Source: a virus. Taken from it: a DNA stretch of 42,050 nucleotides. The notes under the pieces are model-generated. The model ran no database searches. It was given only the letters and a program-made list of their open reading frames with translations, and was not told where the DNA came from. A program made the position numbers and the translations under genes. Below, in pieces: positions 7,094 to 15,295 of the stretch (positions within the stretch are counted from its first letter, which is position 1; every line of letters starts with the position of its first letter). The DNA lies in IMG/VR virus record IMGVR_UViG_3300021092_002721, positions 1-42,050 of that record. One strand, given 5' to 3'.

Positions 7094-8625
7094 TATGCAA
7101 GAACTCCAATGTTGCGCAGGGCTTTGACCACTTGCGCGATTGTGTAGCCGTCGAAAGTGTCAGCATCGCTGAGCGCGTTGCCAGCAAATAGCTCATGGCT
7201 GGCCGAGTCCACCGCTGTCGTCGGTTGCTCAATCGGTGTCGCACCATACATACCGACCAATGCTGACGCAGACCCGCCGATGCGTAGACCTCGCAGCGTG
7301 CCGCCTGCAGAGCCTTTGTCAGTCTCAATGGTGCAGATGTTGGATGCCCACGCAATGTTCAGCCGCTCATGGCTGGTAGCACTGGTGTAGGTATTATAGA
7401 CACGCAAGGTATGTGCTGTTGTAGACGCTCGCAGACCGACCAGCCCTGCACCGCCATCACGCACCAGCCCAGTGTCATGTGTTGATGTTCCGGTCACCGC
7501 AGCTGATGCCCAACCAATTGTAGCACCAGACCACGCGACAGCATGGAACGCACTGTTCAGTGTCCAACTGCCGCTCCCAAATACAGGACGACCCGCCGAA
7601 TCAATGACACCGACAGACACACCGGCACTTGTGCGCCAAATTTGCTGATTGACCGATTGCCCGCTTGCCGGTGTGATGTCGATTTGCGTGAGATTGCTCG
7701 AACCAACAACATGCACCTCGCTCAGTGTTTTTCGGCCTGCAAGAGTCTGCGTGCCTGTAGTAATGACTCCTCTTGCGGATGCCGATGCGTCGGGAATGTT
7801 CAGGGTGTGAACTCCAGACGCCGACGAAAACGCAACATTGGTACCCGTCGTGCCGACCGCAAATGTTTGCGTCGCGGTCGTCAGCGAATTCAAGCTTGTA
7901 ATACCGCCGCCGCCACCACTTGGCACTGCCCACGTCTGATCACCACGCAAAAACGTCGTCGCGTCAGCCGTGCCACTAGCGAGTCTCGGCGTAGCAATCG
8001 TGCCGCTGGTAATGTCTGATGCTGCGTGCGTGTGACTTGTGGCTGCTGCTCCGATGTCGGCTGCGGTCAGTGCATCGCTGCCGCCTGTTTCGTGATTTGT
8101 TTTGTGTGCTGTCGGCGTGCGTGAATCCGATAGCCTGCTGTCGTTGCCCTGACAGAATGTGCCGGACGTTGTGCCGAATGCCCCCGCCGTTAAAACACCA
8201 GACGCCCCGGTAATGATTGGCAGGCTTGCTGTTGCGCCAATTGCTCCTGCATTTGTGATGTTGCCGTGCGTGTGGCTCGACGGCGTGAACGTCGCAGGAA
8301 CCCCGCTCAAATCCCCGTAAGCTCCGCTAAACGACGATGTGCCTGCACCAATTGCTGTTCGAGTCGCCGGCCCGTCTGCTAGCGTCAGTAGTGATCGGCC
8401 AAATGCGGTAGTCGTCAGGGCTGCGATTGCCGTCAGATCGCTGTCAAGCGGTTGATATGCCGCTAGCAATGTATCCACCTGTGCCGACGTGTAGACACTC
8501 AGCAGCGTCCGCACCTGCGTTGCCGTCAGTGCGATAGCTGCTGCAGCACTGCCCGTATTGTTCCCAAGCAGCGTGTTTGCCGACACGTCGAGGACCGCGC
8601 TAAAGGGAAATGCTGTGATTGCCAT
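7093..8625 (-). CDS. Tail fibre-like protein
   Basis: The 510-residue product shows features of phage tail fibres. It has long Ala/Ser/Thr-rich stretches, collagen- and shaft-like segments (LSDSRTPTAHKTNHETGGSDAL and SSHTHGNITNAGAIG, a motif common in fibre proteins), a GGGGG hinge near residue 240 and a C-terminal beta-rich part (280-510). The N-terminal 60 residues (LLGNNTGSAAAAIALTATQ) resemble the attachment region of similar fibres. GGGAT precedes the ATG. It follows a sugar-enzyme module in the same transcript, and its many Ser/Thr residues could be glycosylation targets. The exact receptor is unknown. Confidence 0.75.
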   Translation of the reverse strand: MAITAFPFSAVLDVSANTLLGNNTGSAAAAIALTATQVRTLLSVYTSAQVDTLLAAYQPLDSDLTAIAALTTTAFGRSLLTLADGPATRTAIGAGTSSFSGAYGDLSGVPATFTPSSHTHGNITNAGAIGATASLPIITGASGVLTAGAFGTTSGTFCQGNDSRLSDSRTPTAHKTNHETGGSDALTAADIGAAATSHTHAASDITSGTIATPRLASGTADATTFLRGDQTWAVPSGGGGGITSLNSLTTATQTFAVGTTGTNVAFSSASGVHTLNIPDASASARGVITTGTQTLAGRKTLSEVHVVGSSNLTQIDITPASGQSVNQQIWRTSAGVSVGVIDSAGRPVFGSGSWTLNSAFHAVAWSGATIGWASAAVTGTSTHDTGLVRDGGAGLVGLRASTTAHTLRVYNTYTSATSHERLNIAWASNICTIETDKGSAGGTLRGLRIGGSASALVGMYGATPIEQPTTAVDSASHELFAGNALSDADTFDGYTIAQVVKALRNIGVLA

Positions 8626-8779
8626 ATTTAATATCCCGACTGCACGATTTGTGCACGCTGTTGATGATCAGTCCACATGCCCAAGCAATCACTGCGTAGA
8701 ATTCTGTCATCGCGTTAATTATGATCGCAATGGAGAGAGCAAACATGCCATCCACGATTGGCCAGTGAATCCCAGGCAT
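8600..8779 (-). CDS. Small membrane protein, 59 aa (tentative)
   Basis: An ATG two bases after the stop of the upstream gene opens a 59-residue frame with one or two hydrophobic segments (MFALSIAIIINAMTEFYAVIAW). It overlaps the first 26 bases of the fibre gene. The close stop/start spacing suggests coupled translation, but no good ribosome-binding site is visible and the C terminus is composition-neutral. It may be a small membrane protein or a chance frame. A longer reading from 8839 overlaps the upstream gene and is less likely. Confidence 0.4.
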   Translation of the reverse strand: MPGIHWPIVDGMFALSIAIIINAMTEFYAVIAWACGLIINSVHKSCSRDIKYGNHSISL

Positions 8780-8780
8780 C

Positions 8781-9323
8781 TCAAAATGCACCACGTGGCT
8801 CTTTAGACATTGTGCTGCCAATTGACCCGCCCCCGGCACTTAACTTTGCCTGTGCTGCCGCGCTGCGTTTGATCTTAGGCATCGCAACCACAGAACGCTT
8901 GCATACACCCAAAACTTTCGTTTCTGGCTTCACCGTCACATTGAGCTTGCTAATCGCTTCTTCGACATCCTCTTGAACTGTAACCGGGCTAGTATCAATT
9001 ACTAGCAATCGACCATTGACATTGGTATCGCTGGGCATTCCCTGAAGACTGATCTTAAGAACCCCATTTTCATAAAGTACAATATCGCGGCTTTGGAACG
9101 ATACCGCAGACTGTCCGGCCTCGACTAATACTTTTCGATCCGGAACGACCAAACGATTGTCAATTCGCAGCTTCGCCGCATATTCCCCGCCAGACGTGGA
9201 TATGTTGTCAACATTGACCATGACAATCAATGCAACATTTTGCCCCGTCACAGTGAACTGAGCTAGTTCCTGTTCGGTCACAATGTTGAGATTAGCAAAT
9301 GTGTCGTCGTATAAAGTTCGCAT
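8781..9323 (-). CDS. Hypothetical structural-region protein, 180 aa
   Basis: The family is not recognised. Residues 1-120 look beta-rich (QFTVTGQNVALIVMVNVDN; GVLKISLQGMPSDTNV) like a virion or fibre-attachment domain. The last 60 residues are basic and Ala/Ser/Gly-rich and probably flexible. The ribosome-binding site is weak. It lies between the methyltransferase of the sugar module and the fibre genes, all in one direction, which favours a virion role. Confidence 0.55.
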   Translation of the reverse strand: MRTLYDDTFANLNIVTEQELAQFTVTGQNVALIVMVNVDNISTSGGEYAAKLRIDNRLVVPDRKVLVEAGQSAVSFQSRDIVLYENGVLKISLQGMPSDTNVNGRLLVIDTSPVTVQEDVEEAISKLNVTVKPETKVLGVCKRSVVAMPKIKRSAAAQAKLSAGGGSIGSTMSKEPRGAF

Positions 9324-9335
9324 ACGATATATTTG

Positions 9336-10079
9336 TCAAGCCGCTCGTGCAGCGATCATCATATGCCAAGAATCAAAATCGGGTTCTTCAAATATATTCG
9401 GACATTGCCCAATCTTCAGAACATGGAAACCACTTAACTTCAACATGTGAGTAATCTCCATTGGGAAGAAGAATCGCATATAATGGTCTTCCACAAATTC
9501 ATTGCCATGATTGTCCCAAATCTGGTATCGAACATGGCACACATTCTCATTCTGATGTAATGTGCCTTTTGATAGCCGCAAAAATTTTACGCCATCACCC
9601 TCAATTCGTTTAATGCGTTCTCCGACTCCGGTCTGCAAGACAGTCGGGCCATACCAAACGTCGAACAGATACAATCCACCGGGTCTTACATGCTTCCGAG
9701 CACATCGGAACGCATTCATTATTCCTTCGTTGCTGTTTTGATACCCCAAGACCGCCGCCATCGTCAACATTACATCGAAGGTCTCGTGTAAATCAAAGTC
9801 TGCGATATCTCCTTCTACGAACCGCATGCCCGGAATTTTCTTCTTAGCGTTATCAAGCATTCCTGCGGATCTATCCAATCCGACCACCGAATATCTGCTG
9901 TTGTTCGACAGAAATACACTATGATTACCAGTACCACAACCAGCATCTAAAATTTCAACAGCGGCTGGGTCTGCCAAATATTTAGAAATAAGTGCATCTA
10001 TAGTTTCTACTTCCTGTTCATACGGTTTATCCGTGTAAAGCAAGTCATACAAATCAGCATAGTTGCGACCGAAAATCAT
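9336..10079 (-). CDS. SAM-dependent methyltransferase, amino-sugar N-methyltransferase-like
   Basis: The 247-residue protein has the class I methyltransferase fold signature: motif I LDAGCGTGNHSVFL (about residues 44-57), an acidic residue after the second strand (VVGLDRSAGM), and a motif near DIADF. The N terminus (YADLYDLLYTDKPYEQE) resembles the family that includes TylM1 and DesVI, which dimethylate a 3-amino sugar nucleotide. The start at 10079 overlaps the stop of the aminotransferase gene (ATGA); a frame extended eight residues upstream is less likely. Beside an aminotransferase, an N-methyl amino sugar is the likely product. O-methylation of a sugar is an alternative. Confidence 0.75.
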   Translation of the reverse strand: MIFGRNYADLYDLLYTDKPYEQEVETIDALISKYLADPAAVEILDAGCGTGNHSVFLSNNSRYSVVGLDRSAGMLDNAKKKIPGMRFVEGDIADFDLHETFDVMLTMAAVLGYQNSNEGIMNAFRCARKHVRPGGLYLFDVWYGPTVLQTGVGERIKRIEGDGVKFLRLSKGTLHQNENVCHVRYQIWDNHGNEFVEDHYMRFFFPMEITHMLKLSGFHVLKIGQCPNIFEEPDFDSWHMMIAARAA

Positions 10080-11179
10080 GCGAGTTCCCTCAACGCTGAG
10101 CACACGGAAACAAGTTCAGAAATCGTTAATCCAACACCGGATGGGATATAAAAGCCTTGCTTCGACAATTTATCGCAGACTGGAAACTCACCACCAACGC
10201 CTATCGGTTGACGATGTAATCCGGTGAAAAATGGGCGAGATTCAACCCCGCGATCTCGTAATTGCTTGATGAAGTACGACGCCGGACGCTGTGGATCACA
10301 GCTAATCAGCCCAAACATCCAATAGACATTGATCGCGTCTGGCGACTCTGGGGGCAATTGGTATACCCCAAGATCCTTAAGTTGTTGGCGGTAAAATGTG
10401 CCGACGAATTGTTTCTGTCGCAATATGTCAGAAATACGAGATACTTGCCCAAGCCCTATCGCGGCTTGAATATTCGTCATTCTGAAATTATTACCAATTC
10501 CTACATGCGTAAATCGATTCTCACCTTCGCCAAAACACAGATTTCGAATTGACCGCATGCGATCAGCCAATGTCTTGTCATTGGTGATCACCATACCACC
10601 TTCGCCAGTGGTTATTATTTTATTGCCATAAAAACTAAAACATCCGACATGCCCTATGCTCCCGCAACGTTTCCACGTTTTTTCTTGCCGCACCAAGCAT
10701 TCCGCACCATGGGCTTCGGCGGCATCTTCGATGATTTTTAGATTGTGCTTTGCGGCCAACGTGAGAATACTGTCCATATCGACAGGGTAGCCATAAATAT
10801 GCACAACCATAATAGCTGATGTGTTGGGCGTAATCGCGGCTTCGATGGCGTCGGTGTCTATGCACCACGTATATGGATGAGCATCTACGAGAACCGGTTT
10901 CAGTCCATTTCTAATTGCGGCAAGTGCACACGAAATGATGGTGAGGCTCGGAATGATTATTTCACTGCCTTTGGGCAATTGAAGGGCGGCTATAGCAAGT
11001 TCTAAAGCATGGGTACCATTGGTTACGGCAATACCATGTTCACACCCACAATAATTGGCCCATGATTTTTCAAATTCTGGAACGAAGCGGCCCACCGATG
11101 ATATCCAGCCGCTTTCCATGCATTGAGCGACATATTCTTTCTCAGGATGCCCAATCACTGGTGTATTAACTGGAATCAT
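10076..11179 (-). CDS. DegT/DnrJ/EryC1 aminotransferase (perosamine synthase-like)
   Basis: The 367-residue protein is a PLP-dependent sugar aminotransferase of the DegT family, full length for it. PLP-binding residues are visible: Asp152 in EDAAEAHG and the Schiff-base Lys187 in FSFYGNKIITTGEGG, a signature seen in GDP-perosamine synthases. It would transfer an amino group from glutamate to a keto-sugar nucleotide. The start shares bases with the stop of the cupin gene (TAATG), and its own stop overlaps the methyltransferase start. Substrate (GDP- or dTDP-sugar, 3- or 4-keto) cannot be fixed by eye. Confidence 0.85.
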   Translation of the reverse strand: MIPVNTPVIGHPEKEYVAQCMESGWISSVGRFVPEFEKSWANYCGCEHGIAVTNGTHALELAIAALQLPKGSEIIIPSLTIISCALAAIRNGLKPVLVDAHPYTWCIDTDAIEAAITPNTSAIMVVHIYGYPVDMDSILTLAAKHNLKIIEDAAEAHGAECLVRQEKTWKRCGSIGHVGCFSFYGNKIITTGEGGMVITNDKTLADRMRSIRNLCFGEGENRFTHVGIGNNFRMTNIQAAIGLGQVSRISDILRQKQFVGTFYRQQLKDLGVYQLPPESPDAINVYWMFGLISCDPQRPASYFIKQLRDRGVESRPFFTGLHRQPIGVGGEFPVCDKLSKQGFYIPSGVGLTISELVSVCSALRELA

Positions 11180-11568
11180 TAAAATCGAACCTTCTCTTGA
11201 AGCCCGGTATATGGTCCTTGTTTGACCTCGAACAGGACCAAATCATCAGTTACGCGGAATCCATGGCCGCCATTTACTATGATAAGTACATTTCCAGCAT
11301 GCAACTGACGGCTGAATACAAATTCTTGATCTTGATAAAAATCAACGAAGCACGAACCTTTGAGAACTAACAGTACCTCGGTAGTCGTGTGTAAGTGGCG
11401 TTCTACTGGGTTGTGATAGTGTTTTTGTATCTCCGAACCCTTCGGATAGACGATATATCCAGATTGTTGCTGACATTCATTTGGTGTGATAAATGTGGTC
11501 TGGTCCGGCACGTTTCCAGTATAGATGTATCCAAAAAAGACTCCGTCGTGCATTAGATTCTCGACCAT
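11179..11568 (-). CDS. Cupin-fold sugar-cluster protein
   Basis: The 129-residue product is a single small cupin. The metal-binding pattern is visible: KHYHNPVERHLHTTTEVLLV gives His residues and a Glu in the first cupin motif, and GGHGF supplies the second. Proteins of this form commonly lie next to DegT aminotransferases in capsule and lipopolysaccharide clusters. Some small cupins there are dTDP-sugar 3,4-ketoisomerases, but the motif here differs from FdtA/QdtA, so I do not assign that reaction. GAGAGATAATC precedes the start and overlaps the stop of the glycosyltransferase gene. Confidence 0.7.
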   Translation of the reverse strand: MVENLMHDGVFFGYIYTGNVPDQTTFITPNECQQQSGYIVYPKGSEIQKHYHNPVERHLHTTTEVLLVLKGSCFVDFYQDQEFVFSRQLHAGNVLIIVNGGHGFRVTDDLVLFEVKQGPYTGLQEKVRF

Positions 11569-11570
11569 GA

Positions 11571-12284
11571 TTATCTCTCATGTCTCTCGTGGTTTGTCGG
11601 AACAATTGTACCATGTCGTGGGTGGGTTGCTTCCACCAACGGATCAACGAAAATCTTGAATCCAAGTCCTCTTATTGAGCGGCACAGGTCTACGATTTCT
11701 TCATTACCAAATCGTGCTCCGGCCTTAATCACATTCGCGTTGATCAACGGCAGTCCGACACTATCGACTTCAAATAATTCATTATTGCGATACGTCTTGC
11801 AATATGGATATCGATTTGTGAATAATGTTTCGCCTACTCGGTATCCCCATGTGTCGCGAAAATAACAGCTCTTTTCAAAGAAGAACATCGGAGCGACGAC
11901 ATCTTTATTATGAGCAAGTAATCGTGGAATATAATCTTTTGGTAGAGTAACATCAGAATCAAGCCATAAAATATATGATGGATTTTCTTCCATCGCTCGT
12001 TCTAAGGCGATATTCGATAATTGCCCAAGTGTTATTAAGCGATCTGTGATAGCATGGCTAGGATAATGGGGTTTGCCAGTGTCTTTTTTGATTAAAACAA
12101 TATTGAAATTTTTTTGATATTGCTCTAAAGTTTCGTAGGTCGCGTCGGTACTGTCGCCTTCGAGACACACATGAACTATGTCATATTTATTGCCCAATTG
12201 TTGCTTCCAAGCCCCGCGTTGGCGAAAGGCATGGAGCACATCATTTACACAATTTCGAAATAATGTACAGACCGCGATTTTCAT
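11571..12284 (-). CDS. Glycosyltransferase, GT-A fold
   Basis: The 237-residue protein begins MKIAVCTLFRN and shows a GT-A nucleotide-sugar layout: an EGDSTDATYE segment near residues 42-51, and the metal-binding D-x-D in ILWLDSDVTLP (Asp109, Asp111) followed by a substrate-loop region (VDSVGLPLINA). Overall it resembles Anp1-like or GT2-like transferases. It lacks membrane segments, so it should act on cytoplasmic targets such as assembling virion proteins. It is the first gene of the sugar module; no strong ribosome-binding site precedes 12284. A frame extended eight residues upstream is possible. Confidence 0.7.
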   Translation of the reverse strand: MKIAVCTLFRNCVNDVLHAFRQRGAWKQQLGNKYDIVHVCLEGDSTDATYETLEQYQKNFNIVLIKKDTGKPHYPSHAITDRLITLGQLSNIALERAMEENPSYILWLDSDVTLPKDYIPRLLAHNKDVVAPMFFFEKSCYFRDTWGYRVGETLFTNRYPYCKTYRNNELFEVDSVGLPLINANVIKAGARFGNEEIVDLCRSIRGLGFKIFVDPLVEATHPRHGTIVPTNHERHER

Positions 12285-12390
12285 GGGTCTATATATGGTT
12301 TGCAGCACGCTTTACGTGCCCCAAACCCTTGACTATCACATCATTCGGTCGATAATTTGAGACCTTTCACCCAGACATGTCCGAGTTGTT

Positions 12391-12411
12391 GACAATGTAG
12401 CACACATTGTC
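12391..12411. promoter_or_regulatory. Inverted repeat, operator-like
   Basis: Arms GACAATGT and ACATTGTC are perfect complements around a 5-base spacer. The site lies about 110 bases upstream of the glycosyltransferase start (12284) and downstream of the 156-aa gene. The same core GACAATGT recurs in the palindrome at 20720-20732. This fits a repressor or sigma-related site, but nothing shows what binds. Confidence 0.4.
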
Positions 12412-12486
12412 GATCTATTACAAACGCATTGCTGCGGTATTCGCCGCCTCAAAACCTATATATCTAAACCAACCTACGAAATCGGC

Positions 12487-12957
12487 TTAGGATTCTAGAT
12501 CGTCCAATTCGTCGTCTGGGATCTCGAACATCTTCTTGGCCTTGCTCGTCATATGGTTTAAGATCCCCATGTATCGCACAGAATGTACGACGACTTGTTG
12601 CCCAATAATATGGTACATCCCTTCACCATCATGATCATTGAATTCGGTGTTGAGGTGATCTGATTTGAGTTGAGCGACAATATCCTCAACATCAACGCCA
12701 ACCATGTAAGCCCGATCAACCTCAACTACAACATGCTTGACGCCTGCGGAATCGACACCATATACTCGAAACGCGATGCGATAAATCTTTGGGTACGCAT
12801 CGAACCCGGAACCCACCATGTAATCGCAGTGCTTTTCTTTCGGCTCTGCCGGTTCTGACTTCTCTGTCGATTCTGACTTCTCTGTCGATTCTGACTCCTC
12901 TGTCGATTCTGAATCATTGGTCGGAGCGTCGTCGTCCATTCCATTATCATCGTACAT
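12487..12957 (-). CDS. Acidic hypothetical protein with Ser/Glu/Thr repeats
   Basis: The 156-residue product starts with an acidic, probably unfolded tract (DDNGMDDDAPTNDSE followed by three ESTEKS-type repeats) and then a folded part with beta-like segments (IYRIAFRVYGVDSAGVKHVV). The repeats come from three 18-base tandem copies at 12853-12906. AAGGAACAAGC before the ATG is a good ribosome-binding site. It is divergent from the molybdenum-carrier-like gene at 13069. Family unknown. Confidence 0.55.
   Translation of the reverse strand: MYDDNGMDDDAPTNDSESTEESESTEKSESTEKSEPAEPKEKHCDYMVGSGFDAYPKIYRIAFRVYGVDSAGVKHVVVEVDRAYMVGVDVEDIVAQLKSDHLNTEFNDHDGEGMYHIIGQQVVVHSVRYMGILNHMTSKAKKMFEIPDDELDDLES
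12853..12906 (-). repeat. 18-base tandem repeat, three copies, inside a gene
   Basis: Two identical copies and one with a single change encode the repeated hexapeptide of the acidic tract. Copy changes would keep the frame and alter only the length of the disordered tract. Confidence 0.75.
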
Positions 12958-13068
12958 GCTTGTTCCTTAGTGGGAGACGGCAGATTCTGACTACCACATC
13001 TTCATTCAGAAATAGACTGTATTTAACAATAAAGGTAAACAATGCAACAACACTAACGGAGGTCCCAC

Positions 13069-13629
13069 ATGTTAACCAAAGTGATTTCTGGAGGGCAGAC
13101 CGGAGCCGACCGAGCGGGATTGGACGCGGCTATTACAGCCGGGTTAAAGACCGGTGGATGGATGCCGAAAGGCTTCAAGGCACACGACGGGTCTCATCCA
13201 GAGTTCGCTTACCAATACGGCATCAAAGAACACGAAAGCCCTGAATACCCACCACGCACCGCTCTAAATGTGAAAGAATCAGATGGGACTATACGGTTCG
13301 CGTCGAATTTCGTGTCACCGGGAGAACAACTCACCGCGAAAATGATTCGGCAATATGGCAAACCGAGCCTGTCGATTGACGTTAGACGTGAAACCACGAC
13401 GCCTGAAGATGTGTCGAACTGGATCATCGAGAACGATATCAAAATCCTGAACATAGCAGGAAATTCTGACAAGACTAGCCCTGGTATTGGAGATTTCGTA
13501 CAGGCATTCCTACTTCAAGTCTTTACCCTATTGAACCAACATGTACAGCCACCGATTCCCCGACATGCCACGAACCAACACAGAGAAGGCTATAATCACA
13601 GGGCTGCTGGCAAAAATCGGACTCTATGA
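13069..13629 (+). CDS. Putative molybdenum-carrier-like (Rossmann-type) protein
   Basis: The 186-residue frame begins with the conserved VISGGQTGADRAGLDAA segment, followed by GGWMPKGF, Y..RT..NV and SDGTI elements. These match the family annotated as putative molybdenum carrier (MoCo_carrier), which has a SLOG/YpsA-like nucleotide-binding fold. Such proteins are found in phages and may bind nucleotide or nucleotide-sugar ligands; molybdenum carriage is a family name, not shown here. CGGAGG precedes the start. The family usually ends near residue 155, and the last 30 residues overlap another small frame and read poorly, so a real stop may have been lost by frameshift. Confidence 0.7.
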   Translation: MLTKVISGGQTGADRAGLDAAITAGLKTGGWMPKGFKAHDGSHPEFAYQYGIKEHESPEYPPRTALNVKESDGTIRFASNFVSPGEQLTAKMIRQYGKPSLSIDVRRETTTPEDVSNWIIENDIKILNIAGNSDKTSPGIGDFVQAFLLQVFTLLNQHVQPPIPRHATNQHREGYNHRAAGKNRTL

Positions 13630-13681
13630 TGATCGCTATTCACAGTCATCAGTAATCTCGGCGGTTCAGAATTCACGGTAG
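13541..13681 (+). CDS. Small hypothetical protein, 46 aa, ends in TAG
   Basis: In a different frame from the molybdenum-carrier-like gene, this 46-codon frame gives a protein-like sequence (from residue 9: MPRTNTEKAIITGLLAKIGL, then YDDRYSQSSVISAVQNSR). The second ATG at 13565 could be the true start. No strong ribosome-binding site is visible. It ends at an amber codon that falls inside a 29-base tandem duplication, so the end of the gene has been duplicated downstream. Function unknown. Confidence 0.4.
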   Translation: MYSHRFPDMPRTNTEKAIITGLLAKIGLYDDRYSQSSVISAVQNSR

Positions 13682-13718
13682 GAATCTCGGCGGTTCAGAA
13701 TTCACGGTAGGAATCTCG
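13654..13718. repeat. 29-base direct tandem duplication (2.2 copies)
   Basis: Two identical 29-base copies (13654-13682 and 13683-13711) and seven bases of a third. The first copy carries the last codons and TAG stop of the 46-aa frame. Removal of one copy would put the next small frame in the same register as the first, separated only by the TAG. Confidence 0.85.
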
Positions 13719-13719
13719 T

Positions 13720-13812
13720 ATGTGCGCACATACGGTCGATCTAAATCCGAACAGCCTCGATGAATTACAATCATGGCTTACCAATATGGTATTATGGTTT
13801 GCCGATGAATAA
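13720..13812 (+). CDS. Very small protein, 30 aa
   Basis: A 30-codon frame with protein-like composition (from residue 10: PNSLDELQSWLTNMVLWFAD) starts at an ATG preceded by TAGGA, formed by the repeat. It ends five bases before the convergent phosphoribosyltransferase-domain gene. It could be an independent small protein or the tail of the 46-aa frame from before the duplication. Confidence 0.35.
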   Translation: MCAHTVDLNPNSLDELQSWLTNMVLWFADE

Positions 13813-13817
13813 CCTGC

Positions 13818-15248
13818 CTAGAACTTTCCGAAATAAAACGGAACAAAGACGGTTATACTCTGTGGAGACGCTTCATTCACTAATTTGTGGAGCGTTTCCA
13901 TGGTTCCGCCATACTGAATATTATCATCTACAATTAAGACATTTTTCCCTCGTAGCTGATCATCCGAATTATATTGGGATACTCCGGCACTTTTCCCAAA
14001 TAATTGTACGTATCGCCGTTTAGATCCCATGCTGCCGGATGGTCCGGCAAGTGATTTATAAGTTGGCTGTAGACCAACCGGCGTACGTTCTAGCCCCTTC
14101 TGAAGCTTCGCAAATTCTTTGTCAGCCCACAACTTAGGCCATCTAGGATCAGTTGGGAGTATCGTTTCGTTGTATCGAACTGCCCCCAAATATTTTAATT
14201 GTGTCTTCCTGGTAATTTGCCTTTTTTTCGCTAACGCCGGACCTGGCGGCGTCGTTAAGTATTTGTTATGTATAGTATTTGCAAATCGCTGAAGCGCAGC
14301 ACGATCAATAGTCGATTCGAAGTAATCGGTGGTGTCTTCTCTGGGCCGTTTGGCAATTTCAATTACCGGAACACCACCATATGCTTCAGAGATGCGATTC
14401 GCGAATTCCTGATTGAAACTTTGAGTCTCACCAGCACGAACAGTCGAAGTTGGGTATGCAATAATGTCCGGGAAAACATCGTGCCCATCGCCCCACTGTC
14501 CGATTACATTGACTTTGTTAATAATCTGATCCAATATAGTAGTACGCAGTTGAGCTTCATGTGCATTGCGTGGATGTTTAATAATATGCCCAAGAGCATT
14601 TTTAAGAGCCGGTAACAGTTTTTTCTTGCCTGTATTATATCGGCGAGTTGATTTAGCAAGTATTTTTCTCAGGCCATCGACTGATTCCACTCCATTTGTC
14701 TTCAGCAGTCCTTCGACTTGTTTTATGACATCAATGTCACCCTGCAATTCACCGTGTACTTGTGCACGGTGGGCATCGTTGTGATATTGAACCGATTTAC
14801 TATTTAGGTCTCTCAATAATTCTTGGTGTTTTGCTGACAGAGAATCAAGATTATTCAATCTTCTGAATTTTCCTCGTGGTGGAGAAATAGCACTAAGGGC
14901 TCGTAAAATCGGCGGTTCTTGTTTTGCTTTGTAGAAATCGAGGTCGATGTCTGCGGGATCAGCCACACGATATGCATAGTATATCCGTGCCCCTTGAAAT
15001 GATTCTAGGGCTTCAGGGTCGGTAGGAGCTATATTGAGATTAACAGATTTTTGAAATGGTTCAATCTTGATAATATCATTTGGAGAATCTTGCGGTTGGA
15101 ATACAAACGTACCATTAGCCTCAAGAAATTGCATCAAATCAATTTGATTGACCTTTGCCTCACCCTGGAGTCGTTGCTCAATTTGAGCAAGATCGACTCC
15201 AGAATTTGGTAAGTACGATATACCTTCGGTAATGAGTTTCAGCTTCAT
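13818..15248 (-). CDS. Phosphoribosyltransferase-domain protein with capsid-targeting-like leader
   Basis: The 476-residue protein ends in a type I phosphoribosyltransferase signature: the PRPP-binding motif VLIVDDNIQYGGT at about residues 437-449 in GKNVLIVDDNIQYGGTM. The long N-terminal part (1-380) is not recognised; it includes basic helical stretches (KSTRRYNTGKKKLLPALKNA). The first eight residues, MKLKLITE, match the capsid-targeting form seen on other genes here, with a possible prohead-protease site ITE at position 8. No ribosome-binding site is obvious and the stop is TAG. Substrate unknown: purine or pyrimidine salvage, or modification of a host molecule, are possible. Confidence 0.65.
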   Translation of the reverse strand: MKLKLITEGISYLPNSGVDLAQIEQRLQGEAKVNQIDLMQFLEANGTFVFQPQDSPNDIIKIEPFQKSVNLNIAPTDPEALESFQGARIYYAYRVADPADIDLDFYKAKQEPPILRALSAISPPRGKFRRLNNLDSLSAKHQELLRDLNSKSVQYHNDAHRAQVHGELQGDIDVIKQVEGLLKTNGVESVDGLRKILAKSTRRYNTGKKKLLPALKNALGHIIKHPRNAHEAQLRTTILDQIINKVNVIGQWGDGHDVFPDIIAYPTSTVRAGETQSFNQEFANRISEAYGGVPVIEIAKRPREDTTDYFESTIDRAALQRFANTIHNKYLTTPPGPALAKKRQITRKTQLKYLGAVRYNETILPTDPRWPKLWADKEFAKLQKGLERTPVGLQPTYKSLAGPSGSMGSKRRYVQLFGKSAGVSQYNSDDQLRGKNVLIVDDNIQYGGTMETLHKLVNEASPQSITVFVPFYFGKF

Positions 15249-15295
15249 ACACTATGTTTACCTAGACGCAAAAATATTAAAACTAGGAGATCGCT

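Noticed and set aside
8600-8839. Longer reading (79 aa) of the small membrane protein
   Set aside because: It overlaps the upstream gene by 59 bases; the inner ATG at 8779 fits the operon spacing better.
13654-13718. Direct repeat as CRISPR array
   Set aside because: Copies are directly adjacent with no spacers; it is a simple tandem duplication.
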